Assembly: GCA_903813345.2 (NCBI GenBank)
Contig: CAIIXF020000002.1
Coordinates: 34,678,109 to 34,742,108 of the forward strand
Direction of reading: 5' to 3'
Length of the DNA: 64,000 bases
From: Owenia fusiformis
Lineage: Eukaryota; Annelida; Polychaeta; Sabellida; Oweniidae
The notes under the pieces are model-generated. The model worked only from the letters and a program-made list of their open reading frames with translations. It had not been told where the DNA came from and searched no databases. Both the position numbers and the translations under genes were made by a program. The stretch's first letter is position 1; each line of letters starts with the position of its first letter. Shown one piece after another: positions 10,567 to 22,860 of this stretch.

Positions 10567-11574
10567 TTGAATCTGGTGCTTGTTAATTTGGAGCTTTTCA
10601 GCAAGATAATCATTAAGGTCTGTATTACGTCATTGCTACTTAGACTTTCTATATTACTCTTCAAGTATGGCCTAAGGTAACACATATAGTTGCCATAGTA
10701 ACCAGTATCTGATGTAGTGTGATTAAGTAGATGGATGTATTTTTGCCCTTTGGTCAGGTCTGAAAACTTAGTACTGAGACTTGGGATATATTAGTCTGGA
10801 TGAAGATTGCCTTGAATAATGTTTAGGGATGGAATCTCTAAGAGGGTAAAATAGTCTATCCCAAAGTGTGATAAAACTGCTTGGCTGTTTATATAAGTTG
10901 TCTAATAGATTGATTGTTCATAGTACTACCCTGTACCTTTGTAAGCTAGCCACACCACCCTATGGCTACTATAGATGATTTTTAAGGTGTTTGATGCTGG
11001 TTAATTCTTAACGATCTCAAATGGAGCCTAAGTCTTTTAGGTGTTTGCGCTAAGTGTGAATGTAATCTACTTAATTGCGGAAAATTAGTTAAGTCATAGT
11101 TCTGTGTTGGCTACATTTTCGGATTGAATATATCCTTGATCAAAGAATCATATCTCTTTTTAAGAGTGTTAACAAGTTCAACCACTTATAAAGGGTAATA
11201 TAGTATAAGACAGGAGGAAATAGCTCTGGAAGGAAATGGAGTTTATTTTTTGTTTTTTATTTGTTCTGTTTCAAGTAGTGGCAGTAACACCCAGCATGCC
11301 CCACTAAAAAAAATTATCCAAATATTATGATTTACTGGATTTTCACTGGGTTGTTGACTAAAACTTAACAGCACCTGCTGCTCTATGTATAACTGCACTC
11401 TCCTTGCACTGAATGTCTCTGTGCCAGTGCTGGGATGCCTGGTTTGAGGCTCTGTGAAGGAGATTATGTTCCCTTGTCAGATTTTTCAATTCATCTTGAG
11501 ATGTAAAGGGACTGAAAAATTTCTAACAATGCTGAAATGCATAGAGAATTTTAATACTTGAGTATTCTGTACTC
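10567..11574. other. Unique AT-rich spacer
   Basis: I see no repeat or coding signature between the two Helentron-like copies. Confidence 0.5.
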
Positions 11575-12503
11575 ATTATCCCAACGAACGAAGTTCGGTA
11601 GGGATATAGGGAAGCCCTCCGTCCGTCAGTTTGTCAGTCCGTCAGTCAGTCAGTCAGTCAGTCCATCCGTCCATCCGGAAGATAACTCAAATACAAGTAG
11701 ACAGATTCTCTTCATATTTAGTGGAAAGATGTATATTGGTGAATAGTTTTACGCAAGATGGCTGCCGCTTTAAAAATGACGAGACTTTTTCGCAAAAATC
11801 ATAAACTTTTCATTCTAAACCAAAGTAATTAATATTATTGTTTGAAATTTTGGTAGTATATTCACAACATTTATCTATTTCACATATATTCCGTGTTTTT
11901 CATCCTGACCCCCAGGGGCCGTGTATGGGGGGTCAAGAAAACAGAAATTTTCGCTAATTTTTAGATCTTTCTGAAGTAGCTTTATTATACTCAAATAAAA
12001 GGCAGTTAAGAGTAGATTGCAAATATTGTATCTTTTTTCTGATTCGAGCCTTGTAAAATTCAAAATGCCCGTCTAATGTACGATTTCGCAATAATTTTTC
12101 GATCCCTTCAAAGTATGGCTGTATTATACTCAAATTGAAGGAATTTTGGAGTAGATCACAATTATGGTATTATTTTTCAGATTTCTACCTCAGAAAATTC
12201 AAAATGGCTGCTTTGCAGGAATTCGCAATTCTAAAATCTAATTTTTTAAATTTTAACCAAAGTAATGAGTATAATAATAACGCAGATGTGAGTAGGTAGT
12301 TACCAGATTCACCACCAGATGGCTCATTCGGGCCAGATAGCATGGCGGGTATAGTAGATAGTTCCCTTTGACTTAAATTACATCTATTTGCGTGGTTCGA
12401 TTGTCATATAACCCTTATATGTATCTAATAGTTATGCAAATTAAAATATGTCCAGTAAAAGAAAATGTTATCTGTCCAATACAAGATATAGAGGTACTTA
12501 TAT

Positions 12504-12630
12504 GAGTACCTGTGCAAGATCGTCCATTCTTGATGAGCTTTGATAATTCTTCTTTATCGAGTCGTAGACGAGATAAAGAAACATTATCAAAGTGAGTCAA
12601 GAATGGACGATATTGAACAGGTACGAGTAC
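12504..12630. repeat. Long imperfect hairpin, ~55-bp arms
   Basis: Arms 12504-12558 and 12572-12630 pair with few mismatches around a 13-base loop (both contain cgtccattcttga or its complement). It lies inside family-1 copy 2. Confidence 0.85.
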
Positions 12631-12753
12631 AAGAAAGTTTTTCTCATATGACTCTGTATAATGCTTTATTTTCACGTTTTCATGACAAAACTGGGTGCAA
12701 AATAGCTTCAGATTAATGGAACTTCATCTTTCAATTGTTATGACGTCATAACA

Positions 12754-14350
12754 CAGAGCTGTCAAGTGTCCCGCGAATGGCGGGATTATCCCGCGAATTT
12801 GACCAAAATTTGGCTTATTCGCGTGTCCCGCAATGTCCCGCGAATTCCCGCAAATGACGGCTTTGACCTCCGCGAATTTTCAAAATTGTAACAATCCCCG
12901 AGGCTAAATAATTGTGATTATATTGTGATATAAGAAGCTAAGCTTTTTGCACTTTTGAGGAGTCAAGTTTACCTAATTTGAAAAGTGCTGCCGAACTCCC
13001 AGTGCATCAGATCATCGAAGACTGCTTTTGGAGGGAGCATATAGTACACTTATAAAACTATGATTTTGATCCAAATAACACCATAGTTGGCTTCTAGCAT
13101 GCCGTTTGGTATCAAAATAAAGAGGAAGAGTGCAAATTTCATTTTAATTACGGAAAAAGGGATGTATGTCACGATTAGTTCCAACGTTGGCCTTTTTACT
13201 ACGCGTGTCACGGCCTTCATCTCAGAACTGAACGAATGTTAGCAAACGCGAGTTCCAATAAATGGACACTGATATCTCGAAAAGAAACCTGACTCCCCAT
13301 AATTTGATGTAGAATAATCGAACCCCTATACGAATAGGTACATTTTGATATATTATATTATGATAAACATGCTTAGATGGACTACATGCTGTTGCGCCAT
13401 ACACATTAGCTGTGGAAATGTAGAGGTTTCCTCAGCTGCCTCCAACTTCCATCAGAGTAGACATCTCAACTAAGGGAATGAGCGGTAAATGCTTGAAACC
13501 GACTTGCGACGGTCTATGGTAGGTTTAAAAAGCGCTTTATGGTCGACCAACGCTCACCTTTTCACATCTCCGCTCAAGCTTGAAGAAGGGGTTAAAGGTA
13601 TGCTAGCTATTGTGAGGGGAGACTTATTGGATACATGGTGTGTCATGATAATGGTGGAGATGAGGCAAGATGACAAGGGATTACTGGGGCAACCAATTTG
13701 CATTTCTTCTCAACCACAGCCAACGAGAGCAACGTTCAGCTTCCCTTCCTAGGGTAATCATTGCTTTCTATATAACACTATGGGGGTAAATGTTTCATAG
13801 TTGGTCACGAACGCCATAAGTGCAAAGTATTCACAATAATTTTTGAATTTCGTGTCGGATTACGGTACTCACACCTAAAGCGTGGTTTTTGATAGTTTAA
13901 TAATAGTTCTATGCGTATTGTGTGTAATTGTGTTGACGTTTACTTAAGTTAAGTGCATTATATTTGATAAATCAGTATCTGAAAGTTTGATTCAAGAGTA
14001 CTTTTACATTAAAAATCCCTTGAATGTCCTGCGACATCCCGCAAAAGGTGGATGTCCCGCAAAATCCCGCGAATTTAGGGCACTTTGTCTGGAAAAATTA
14101 TCCCTCTCTGAAGTCTTTGGTGGTTACCCTGTTAGTTGTCCCGCAAGTAGCGTGTTTGTCCCTCGAATGGTCCCGCGAAATCCCGCGAATTTGATCAAAA
14201 TTTGACCTTTTAGCGCAATCACACAAATCCCTTAAATGTCCCGCGAAATCCCGCGAATTTAGGTGGATGTCCCGCAAAATCCCGCGAATTTTTGGAACTG
14301 GGTCTAAAAAATCTGTCCCGCGAGAAAATCTTTGGGGATTGACAGTACTG
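12754..14350. mobile_element. Long member (1597 bp) of the CAG...CTG element family
   Basis: Ends CAGAGCTGTCAAG and ATTGACAGTACTG are imperfect inverted repeats flanked by exact 6-bp duplications ATAACA (12748-12753 and 14351-14356). Both subterminal regions are rich in 'tgtcccgcgaa', like the 'gcgggaca' parts of the short MITEs. The middle (about 13050-13990) has no repeat or transposase I recognise; an 87-codon frame at 13489-13752 is unassigned. Confidence 0.8.
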
Positions 14351-14808
14351 ATAACAATATTGTAGAAAATACATGGATACACGAGGCAACAAAGCTCCAT
14401 TGTTATGACGTCACAGCTTAGTTTTGTAGAATGAGCATGGATACTCTTAGCAACGGTGCATTTGTTGCTATGTTGTTGATGTTTATAGACCAGTGATGTC
14501 ACAAGTAAATCTCATCTTACACGTGTGACTTTTTAGGATGAAAGATGGCAATATCTTACATGTGGTAAAGATGGCTGTATCTTGGTTAGTCATATGAGAA
14601 AAGATAATTCACTTTTTGTGATTTTGTAACATGGGGTCTACGGGGAATCAACCCGAACAAGAAGTCGCATTTTCAAAAAAATTAAATTTGAATATTTAAT
14701 GACGTAAATCAAGATTATTTCTACTCGCATCTAGTCTATTGATTGGAATTCGGTAATTGATATTTTGTTCGTTGGGATTTGCTACTTCGCGGAGTTGCTG
14801 TTATCTAG

Positions 14809-15347
14809 TTTCATCTTTATTTTCACTGAAAACATAAGAAATAAGATATTATGATTTTTGTTGGTGCAGTTTTCTAGTTGCAAAAATGGGTAGGATATAA
14901 CTAAACTAGGGGCAATCTGCGGGAGGTAGTGCTTTGAATGGTAGTGAAAAGTGCTAGACCCAGTTTTAGCATGCTACAATATCGATATTTACTGATTATT
15001 TAGCAAACATTTTGAAAAAGCTAAAAAACAGGTAGTTAACAGGGGTTCTTGCTAATTCTCATTTTTTCATGAGATTTTAAGAGATTTGCATATTAAACCT
15101 CTAATACTTTACTTTTTTCTTCTTTTTAATTGCATACATTTGAAAGGTTTTCTACAATAACTACTTTTATTTATACATTTATGTTATTTAAATTGAATGA
15201 AGTGATGATTGCAAGGTTTTAACATTGAAGCATATAGCAGTCTGGTCCAACCAAAACAAATAGAAGCAAGTGCTGACATCTATTTATGTATTCAGATTTA
15301 TTCAGCTATAGCAACTCCCTTATTAAGTTAGTCATTTTAACTATAGG
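14809..15347. other. AT-rich spacer, nothing recognised
   Basis: No coding frame or repeat family is visible here. Confidence 0.5.
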
Positions 15348-15602
15348 AAACAGCCAATTTGAAACCTGGTTGCCATTTTTATATGTGCTATTTTACAGTT
15401 TAGTAATGGAGCGATTTTTATATTTCATTGTGAAAACTTAGAAGCATATTACACTGTCTAGTGACAATTTGGATGCAGTTTCAATGCAATTGCCGATAAG
15501 TCAAACACAATACACCAATAGGGGGCCATTTCGAAAATGACAGCCATGTTTGCTCAATGGGATTTGCTACACTTTGGCAATGTTATCCAATTGTCTTCCA
15601 TC
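15348..15602 (+). mobile_element. Helentron-like element, family 1, 3' fragment
   Basis: Diverged core ('agtaatggagcgattttta', 'acactgtctagtgaca') followed by the family right end CTCAATGGGATTTGCTAC. The left end and the microsatellite are missing. Confidence 0.7.
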
Positions 15603-15695
15603 TAGTACGTAAAAGCTTAAGTAAAGAAGAACTTATATCATGTTTTAATTTCAATTTTGCATTATTTTAATTGCCTTCTACCTTCATATAACATT

Positions 15696-17171
15696 ATCAC
15701 GCCTAACCATCGACAAGGTACAGTGACAAAATATACCATAGTACACTTAGATGTACGATGTCACTATTTAACCGATTTGAAGCAAAGACAATGATGTAGG
15801 TTTGATGTAGGTTTTAAAAAAATAATCTGTGGAATTCATTAAGGATTTCATGTTTCATTTTTTGTGTATTCGTTTAGGAAGACATTTAACTTTCTAATAA
15901 CGTTAAAAGATTTTCAAAAAGTGCTCGATTTTTTTCGTAGTCATACCCATATAATTGGTCGGTTAGAAAACGTGTTTTTACACATTACCTTTGATCATTT
16001 CCTCCCCTGTCGAATATTTTTATGAGAATATGTTTCTCTATACTACACAATTTAGGACAGATGGAGATTAATAAATATTCAAGTACTTATTGTAATTTTT
16101 TTAAAAATCAGAAATGTACGTTGTCAGCTCGAATGTACGTTGTCCCTGTAATTGTAATTCATGAGATATACGTAATATTAAACAATGTAATGATTTCATT
16201 TCAAAATTCATTAAGGTTTTTATTATGAGTAACAACTGATCTTTAACGAACATGTTCAAGTATCCTTTTTGCTTTTTCATTTTATGAAAGTATTGTTGCG
16301 GTGGTGGTTAATTTGTGCCCATTTGGTGTTAGCTTCCAGCCAAAACTCCCATCCAGTGTCTCGGAATAGAATATGTTGAAGACTAGCACTGCCAGGGAGT
16401 TTGCTTCCAGCCTCTTTGATTATTTGGCGTCGATCCGTACCTTACATTTTTTAGTTATATTGATAGATAGATATATACTAGCTTCCCGGGACTAGCTTAT
16501 TGAATATGACTTTTAAAATCCCCTTTATGATATATCTGGAAAGTTTTAATTGTTCAATCAAATTTAAATAATTCTGTTCTGTTCTGTTTCAATTTTAAAT
16601 GCATCTGACAACCCTGTCTGTTAGTGTTATGAAAAATATGTTGCCTGCATTAGGGTCAACCATGGGCTTTCAATTAGAGTCTAGTTGAAAGCCCATGGGT
16701 CAACTGTGAACTGAGTAAGTTCAATGGGACAATGTACATTCAAGTTGACAAGCTACACTCATGAGTTTTTAAATTATAGCCAAAACGTTAAGATTTATTA
16801 ATCTTCAACAGACCTTAATTGTGTTGTTTAAAGAAACATATTCTCATAAAAATATCTGACACTCTAGACGACAGGGGAGGAAATGATCAAAGGAAATGTG
16901 TAAAAACACAATGTTTTCCAACCGACCAATTAAAAAAACCGAGCACTGTTCGAAAATCTTTTAACGTTATTAGAAAGTTAAATGTCTTCCTAAACGAATA
17001 CACAAAAAATCAAACTTGAAATCCTTAATGTATTCCTCAGATTATTTTTTTAAAACCTACATCAAACCTACATCATTGTCTTTGCTTCAAATCGGTTAAA
17101 TAGTGACATCGTACATCTAAGTGTACTACGGTATATTTTGTCACTGTACCTTGTTGATGAGAAGGCGTGAT
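15696..17171. mobile_element. Foldback element with ~345-bp inverted arms
   Basis: Arms 15696-16040 and 16830-17171 are reverse complements with scattered mismatches; the ends are ATCACGCCT and AGGCGTGAT. The ~790-bp centre contains a 13-bp-arm hairpin at 16661-16697 and no transposase. Confidence 0.85.
16661..16697. repeat. Perfect hairpin CATGGGCTTTCAA / TTGAAAGCCCATG
   Basis: 13-bp perfect stem with an 11-base loop. A degenerate version (catgggctttcaactagattgaaacctcatg) occurs at 60966-60995. Confidence 0.85.
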
Positions 17172-17179
17172 TATTGATA

Positions 17180-17527
17180 CTGTTCTTCTGGTTTTGATTT
17201 CATCTCTCGTAAGAGATAATGAGAAATAAGAACTAATTATTTATTATGAAACCACATTTTCGTTGAACCAAAGCAATGTTACGTTTGTGCACCAAACTAC
17301 AGCAAAGTATTCAGTGATAATTAGACTGTCACACCTGAGGTGTGCTAACTATTAAATCAAATATTCTAAAGATGATATAACATCAAGACTGTTCATCTTG
17401 TTTTGATTTCATCTCTCAAAAGAGATAATGAGAAATAAGAGCTAATTATTTAAACATAAAACCACATTTTCGTTGAACCAAAGCAATGTTACATTTGTGC
17501 ACCAAATTACAGCAAAATATTCAGTGT
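17180..17527. repeat. Two direct copies of a ~135-bp block
   Basis: 17180-17313 and 17387-17527 share 'tttgatttcatctctc..aagagataatgagaaataag' and 'ccacattttcgttgaaccaaagc'. The spacer (17320-17395, 'gactgtcacacctgaggtgtgc') reappears in the same orientation at 24966-25030. Confidence 0.8.
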
Positions 17528-18059
17528 TTTTTTGTTTTTTATAGTATTTATTGCATGAATAATATATTACAATTAACAAAGTGTAATAATGTCAATCGCC
17601 CTGAGGCATTACAGACACATTCACAAATAGATAAAATACATACAGGCAATAACTTGATTGGAAAATAAATGTAAAAAAGAATTAATAAATGTCACTGGTG
17701 ATCCACTTGATTACGCTGGTTACCGAAACAGTTCGTTTTAGTAGCAAAATCTCGGAATGTTGAAGGTACGATTTTTCTTTTTTCCTTATTTCACGCGTTG
17801 TAGGCAGAATCACAAATGTGTATCAGTATCATATATTTTAGAAAATGTACATGTTTGCGAAAAAATAGCTCAAAAGACAACATAATCATCGATTTAATTC
17901 CTCACTTAAGTTACATAAACGGTTTGGGTTAAAAGTGCAGATCTTAACTGTTTTTCGAAAAAACATTTATGTAACCTAAGCATGGACCTATATCCTCTGG
18001 ACACCAATCAAGTACTTTCAGTGAATCCATCAGTGTTTCGGTCACGTGGTTTGTGACCT

Positions 18060-18140
18060 TTCAACTGTCCAATGCGCATGCGCCGGTTAACCGGAAAAGA
18101 AGCAAATTTCAATATGGCGTTCAGTGAAGATTTCTTAAGC
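18060..18140 (+). promoter_or_regulatory. CpG/NRF1-like block with a short ATG-start frame
   Basis: Just inside the left TIR, TGCGCATGCGCC is a perfect NRF1-type palindrome. About 45 bp later 'atATGGCG' opens a 12-codon frame ending in TAA, with a possible GTGAAG donor. It could be a promoter plus first exon captured by the element. No rightward gene is recognised downstream. Confidence 0.3.
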
Positions 18141-18157
18141 GGTGAAGATTAAGAAGT

Positions 18158-18516
18158 TGTGCCCTGTCAACCCTCACGCATTAGGCGTGATTGTCACGCA
18201 TTTGCTGGAAAAATAGAAATCACGCATCAGTTTAGCGTGTTTGATCAAATATCACGCAAATCACGCATTTTGTTGAAATTTTAAAAAATTGTTTTTTGTG
18301 AAATCGCGATACGGTAAAATACCGAACGGCGAAAAAAAGCGAACGCATTCCGTTCGGTCTTTGCACGCGATTGCCGTTTATGTCACGCATTTTGTACAAA
18401 ATATGTGTATATATCACGCATTCGTTTCGAAAAAATTTACACCTAAGTTTGAAGGAAGGTGTTCAACATTTGGAAGTAAGTCACGCATGTTAGATGGTCC
18501 CAAGTTGACAGCCCTG
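18158..18516. mobile_element. MITE, CAG...CTG family, copy 3 (diverged end)
   Basis: Left end (tg)tgccctgtcaac and right end GTTGACAGCCCTG flank the characteristic 'gcgtgattgtcacgcat' and 'tcacgcat' interior. TAAGAAGT is repeated at 18150-18157 and 18517-18524, consistent with a target duplication, although two extra bases sit at the left border. Confidence 0.75.
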
Positions 18517-19723
18517 TAAGAAGTGATTTACGATATATATAATCATAATTTTGTAAGGTTGCCTTTTTTAATGATTTTTACTGTTCAAAACCATGAAAAT
18601 ATTCGTGTCCATGAAAAAATCGCCATCCTGCATGGGGGGGGGGGCGTCAGACACAAAGATTTGAATGATCTTAATTACATCTTGCATTATTCACCAAACA
18701 GTAAGAAAACAAACAGGGTATATAATTCAATTGCACTTTATTTCCACCAGAGACTAAGGGAGCATATCAATTGTTCAATGTCTGAAAATTAACTGTATTT
18801 ACAGTTAGGTGGGAGAGGTTAAATAACCTTAAAAGTTAGCTTACCAACATTGAATAATTATAATTCAAATATATAGCATGACCAACGAAATCAACATTTA
18901 TCAAACACAGTTATGAGGTGGAGGGAGGGGGGTCACAGATTAACTGTTCAAATACAGTTAATAATCCAACATTGAACTTTTGATATGCTCCCTAACATCA
19001 CTCCAATATGCAGATACATTATCATCATTTATTTACTTTTTATGATGCCATTTGCAATTGAGTTCCTCTTGAATTTATTCATTACTTATCATATTAGGTA
19101 TTTAACTCTATTGATAAAAAAATGTATTTTATCTACATTGTATAACCTGGTAATTGATTCCAATACAGTATAATATACATGTTGCTGTCTATACCCTCGA
19201 CAACTGCTGGAGAAGATCATGGACATTCAACTTTTTAGAGACAACTTTCTAAATCTAATGAAATACTTTTTTTTAGAATTAATTTTAAACAGATGTTTCA
19301 GTTCAACTCAGAACAATCTACAATAAGCAGCTAATAAATGTTTTAATAACAACCATAAAAGGTCACTGAGCACAATTTAAAAGCTTCATTACAAAATCAT
19401 ATACAAATAAATGAGAGAGATGCCTGTAGAACGCCTTTTAAGTTTGGCTACTTTAGGCTCTTTTATTCTCAGATTTACAGTTGATAACTTGATATTATTA
19501 ATATTTACCAATTAATTTTCTATGTCTTCACTGCTGTTTAAATCAGAATACATAATGTTTTCATATAATGAGAGACTCATAGGACTGCATGTTAGCAAGC
19601 AACTTTTGATATAAGTTTTCATCAGTACTTTTTTAACTGTACATGACATATAGGCCTATACAAGAAATGATGATGTAGTTCACAGTTCTGATAAATGTTC
19701 CAGTTCCAAATTGTCTGGTTAAG
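18517..19723. other. Interior of the 6.1-kb transposon, no gene seen
   Basis: AT-rich, with a 10-base G run near 18634. No exon is supported. Confidence 0.45.
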
Positions 19724-20010
19724 TCATTGTCTTTGTTTTGGGAGTGGTGTATTGTCAACGACGAAATTATGGTTAACTCTCCTCCTACAATTGCCTTGCA
19801 TATTAGGCACAGCATTCACCGTCGCAACCTGGTATACAAGTTCATTGTTCATAAAATCTGCAACATTTGGTGCATTGTTTGCACCACCAGCCCTTCTGTG
19901 GCGTAAAAAATGTTGCTCCACCCTATCCTGGCAGAGGAGTTTCTCACTCAGAATATATTGCACTCCTGGCTCTTCGAAGAGTATTGGCACTATTTCCACA
20001 AATGACCGCA
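19724..20010 (-). CDS. Terminal exon of a P/THAP9-like transposase (C-terminal region)
   Basis: A good acceptor (tttactttcag) precedes this exon, which ends in TGA at 19724. It encodes ~95 residues. The block ILSEKLLCQDRVEQHFL..RRAGGANNAPNVADF matches from memory the C-terminal RNase-H-like portion of P-element/THAP9-type transposases, whose hallmark is 'S(Q/E)KLSQD..E.FF...R..GG.N.NP....F'. The exon starts with two bases completing a codon, which fits the donor at 20507. The catalytic N-terminal and central parts were not found, so this is a remnant or has exons I cannot recognise. Confidence 0.65.
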
Positions 20011-20064
20011 CTGAAAGTAAAGTATAATACATACATGTTATTCTTAATTCAGAAAGAATAAGTA

Positions 20065-20230
20065 CAGTAGAACCTGGGAACACCCTTGGTACCACAAAAG
20101 TGTACCACTTGGGAGGTGTTCCACTTACAGAGGTTCAATAACATGGAGTAAATAGGCCATGGACTTTAAACAATGTTCCACTTGTGAGGTGTTCCACCTG
20201 AAGAGGTGCTCCACTTAGCAGGTTCTACTG
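20065..20230. mobile_element. pogo/Tc1-type MITE, copy 1
   Basis: CAGTAGAACC...GGTTCTACTG ends flanked by TA on both sides, with an interior of repeated 'ggtgttccactt'. It sits in the intron between the last two transposase exons. A second copy is at 40423. Confidence 0.85.
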
Positions 20231-20506
20231 TACATCAATACTGTATATTCTAACTTTATTGCCTCAGATGGTAGCAAGTGTTACAATTACATTGACAAGT
20301 GAGTGTGCATGTGTTTTACCTGCTTTTTTTATATTTTGGTTGGCTTATAAATGTTCATACTTGCAATGATATGAATAATGTTCAAAAAAGAGTTATGTAA
20401 TGTTCATACATGTATTTACTGTACACAACAGCTGCATCACCTTACCTGTAATCTTCCACCCTTCAACTGTCTCCCAACTGAGGTCTACTAAGGTTCGTTT
20501 TTGTAC

Positions 20507-20612
20507 CTTTTCTTTTCCTCCGCCTCACCATGGGGGTCTGTGGGGTTTCTTGACTCATAGGGGTCTGAGAGATTTCTTGATTCATTAGGGTCTGTTGTTG
20601 GCTGCAACATGG
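20507..20612 (-). CDS. Transposase-associated exon (candidate)
   Basis: A 106-bp open segment between acceptor 'tctatttcag' and donor 'AAAAG|gtacaa'. In the phase dictated by the neighbouring exon it is fully open, encodes a Gln/Thr/Pro-rich stretch with repeats of S-Q-(E)-T-P, and ends in a basic cluster (MVRRRKRK). Its exit phase (one base) fits the next exon, so three exons chain without a stop. Confidence 0.5.
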
Positions 20613-20765
20613 CTGAAATAGAATGTATCAAAGTAAGAAGAAATTTTCTGAAAAGTCCTGCTTATGAAACTATATAACATTAGATAGGCCTAATTCATAT
20701 AAACATTCTAAATGTACTGACTTGTTATACATGCTTTATCCTGAATCGATGAAAATGATTCATAC

Positions 20766-20874
20766 CTCAACCTGATCAGAGTTTTCGTTGATAGAGGAGT
20801 TTGGTGTTGAGCTGGGATACTGTCTCTTTTTCAAACTCAAACAGACTTTCTTGTCATCTATCAGCAAAGCAGAC
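20766..20874 (-). CDS. Transposase-associated exon (candidate, upstream)
   Basis: A 109-bp open segment flanked by 'ttttgcag' and 'GAG|gtatga'. It encodes 36 residues, Lys- then Ser/Asn-rich, and exits in phase 0, which fits the exon at 20612. There is no domain by itself. The preceding exon is not identified. Confidence 0.45.
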
Positions 20875-21129
20875 CTGCAAAATTAAGAATGTACTTCACT
20901 GGATAGTTCAAACTTACATTGTAAATCATAGAGGAAACATGGCATCTTTTGGCTGACAAGGAAGAGTTGGTTAGTTGGTTTATTGGTTGGATAGATTTAA
21001 AATTCAGATTGAATAAGTTAAGATTTCAAGTAGGTTGGATGTGTTTTATTGATTTTATAGGATTGCAATGAATCTGTTAAATTGTTGATGAAAAATGCTT
21101 ATTTGTATTTGAGGCATATCTAATATCAA

Positions 21130-22860
21130 CTAATAAAAGGGCACACATGTATTAACATGTCACTCCAGATTGTACTATTAAAAATTTGAAGCTGATTGGA
21201 TGAGTATCATTGATTTTAAAAAGTCACAAGGAATCTAAAAAATCGTTAACAAAATGAGACTAATGCAATTTGAGGGTAGGGAATATCTACTGATACAAAC
21301 TAGGCATAAATATCAATGTTCAAGCTGGTCTAAAAACAGATTGTTTATGGATCAACCCACAGGTATATATCTCCAGATTGTTCTAGTGAAAATTTGAAGC
21401 AGATTGGATGATTATTAATGATTTTATAAGCGCATCGAGAATCACTTAAATCGTTAATGAGTTAAGGCTGATTTAGACTTGGGGTAGGGCTTATCTACAT
21501 TTACAATTGCATATATAACAATCTTAAGACTGGTCTAAAACAGATTGTTTATGTATCAATCCACAGGAATATATCTCCAGATTGTTCTAGTGAAAATTTG
21601 AAGCAGATTGGATGAGTATTATTGATTTTATAAGCGCGTCGAGAATCCCTTAAATCATAATGAGTTAAGGCTGATTTAGGCTGGTGGTAGGGCTTATCTC
21701 CTTATACTATTGCATATATAACAATGTTCAGGCTAGTGTAAAACAGATTGTTTATGTATCAATCCACAGGAACATATCTGCAGATTGTTCGAGTGAAAAT
21801 TTGAAGCAGATTGGATGATTATTAATGATTTTATAAGCGCATCGAGAATCACTTAAATCGTTAATGAGTTAAGGCTGATTTAGACTTGGGGTAGGGCTTA
21901 TCTACATTTACAATTGCATATATAACAATCTTAAGACTGGTCTAAAACAGATTGTTTATGTATCAATCCACAGGAACATATCTCCAGATTGTTCTAGTGA
22001 AAATTTGAAGCAGATTGGATGAGTATTATTGATTTTATAAGCGCGTCGAGAATCCCTTAAATCATAATGAGTTAAGGCTGATTTAGACTGGTGGTAGGGC
22101 TTATCTCCTTATACTATTGCATATATAACAATGTTCAGGCTGGTGTAAAACAGATTGTTTATGTATCAATCCACAGGAACATATCTCCAGATTGTTCTAG
22201 TGAAAATTTGAAGCAGATTGGATGAGTATTATTGATTTTATAAGCGCGTCGAGAATCCCTTAAATCATAATGAGTTAAGGCTGATTTAGACTGGTGGTAG
22301 GGCTTATCTCCTTATACTATTGCATATATAACAATGTTCAGGCTGGTGTAAAACAGATTGTTTATGTATCAATCCACAGGAATATATCTCCAGATTGTTC
22401 TAGTGAAAATTTGAAGCAGATTGGATGAGTATTATTGATTTTATATGCGCGTCGAGAATCCCTTAAATCATAATGAGTTAAGGCTGATTTAGGCTGGTGG
22501 TAGGGCTTATCTCCTTATACTATTGCATATATAACAATGTTCAGGCTAGTGTAAAACAGATTGTTTATGTATCAATCCACAGGAATATATCTCCAGATTG
22601 TTCTAGTGAAAATTTGAAGTAGATTGGATGAGTATTATTGATTTTATAAGCGCGTCGAGAATCCCTTAAATCGTTAATGAGTTAAGGCTGATTTAGACTA
22701 GGGGTAGGGCTTATCTACTTATACAATTGCATATATAACAATCTTAAGACTGGTCTAAAACAGATTATTTATGTATCAATCCACAGGTATTTATCTCCAC
22801 ATTGTTCTTGTACAGATTTGAAACAGATTCGTTGCGTATTATTGATAATATAGTGTCGTC
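21130..22860. repeat. ~203-bp satellite, 8-9 monomers, inside the transposon
   Basis: Monomers begin near 'ctccagattgttctagtgaaaatttgaagcagattgg' at about 21170 (diverged), 21373, 21577, 21780, 21985, 22188, 22391, 22594 and 22797 (diverged). Two sequence types, 'cgcatcgagaatcacttaaatcgtt' and 'cgcgtcgagaatcccttaaatcat', alternate A-B-A-B and are then followed by B-B and a hybrid. Confidence 0.9.

Larger units (their letters stand above)
11575..14808 (+). mobile_element. Helentron-like element, family 1, copy 2 (with nested insertions)
   Basis: The left end is ATTATCCCAACGAACGAAGTTCGG with a (CAGT/CCGT)n tract at 11619-11676. The right end is GTTCGTTGGGATTTGC...TTATCTAG|T at 14768-14808. The core differs from copy 1: two ~170-bp units with 'tttattatactcaaat' (11940-12240), so this is a subfamily. 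The length is inflated by a long hairpin (12504-12630) and by the 1597-bp CAG...CTG element. Confidence 0.75.
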
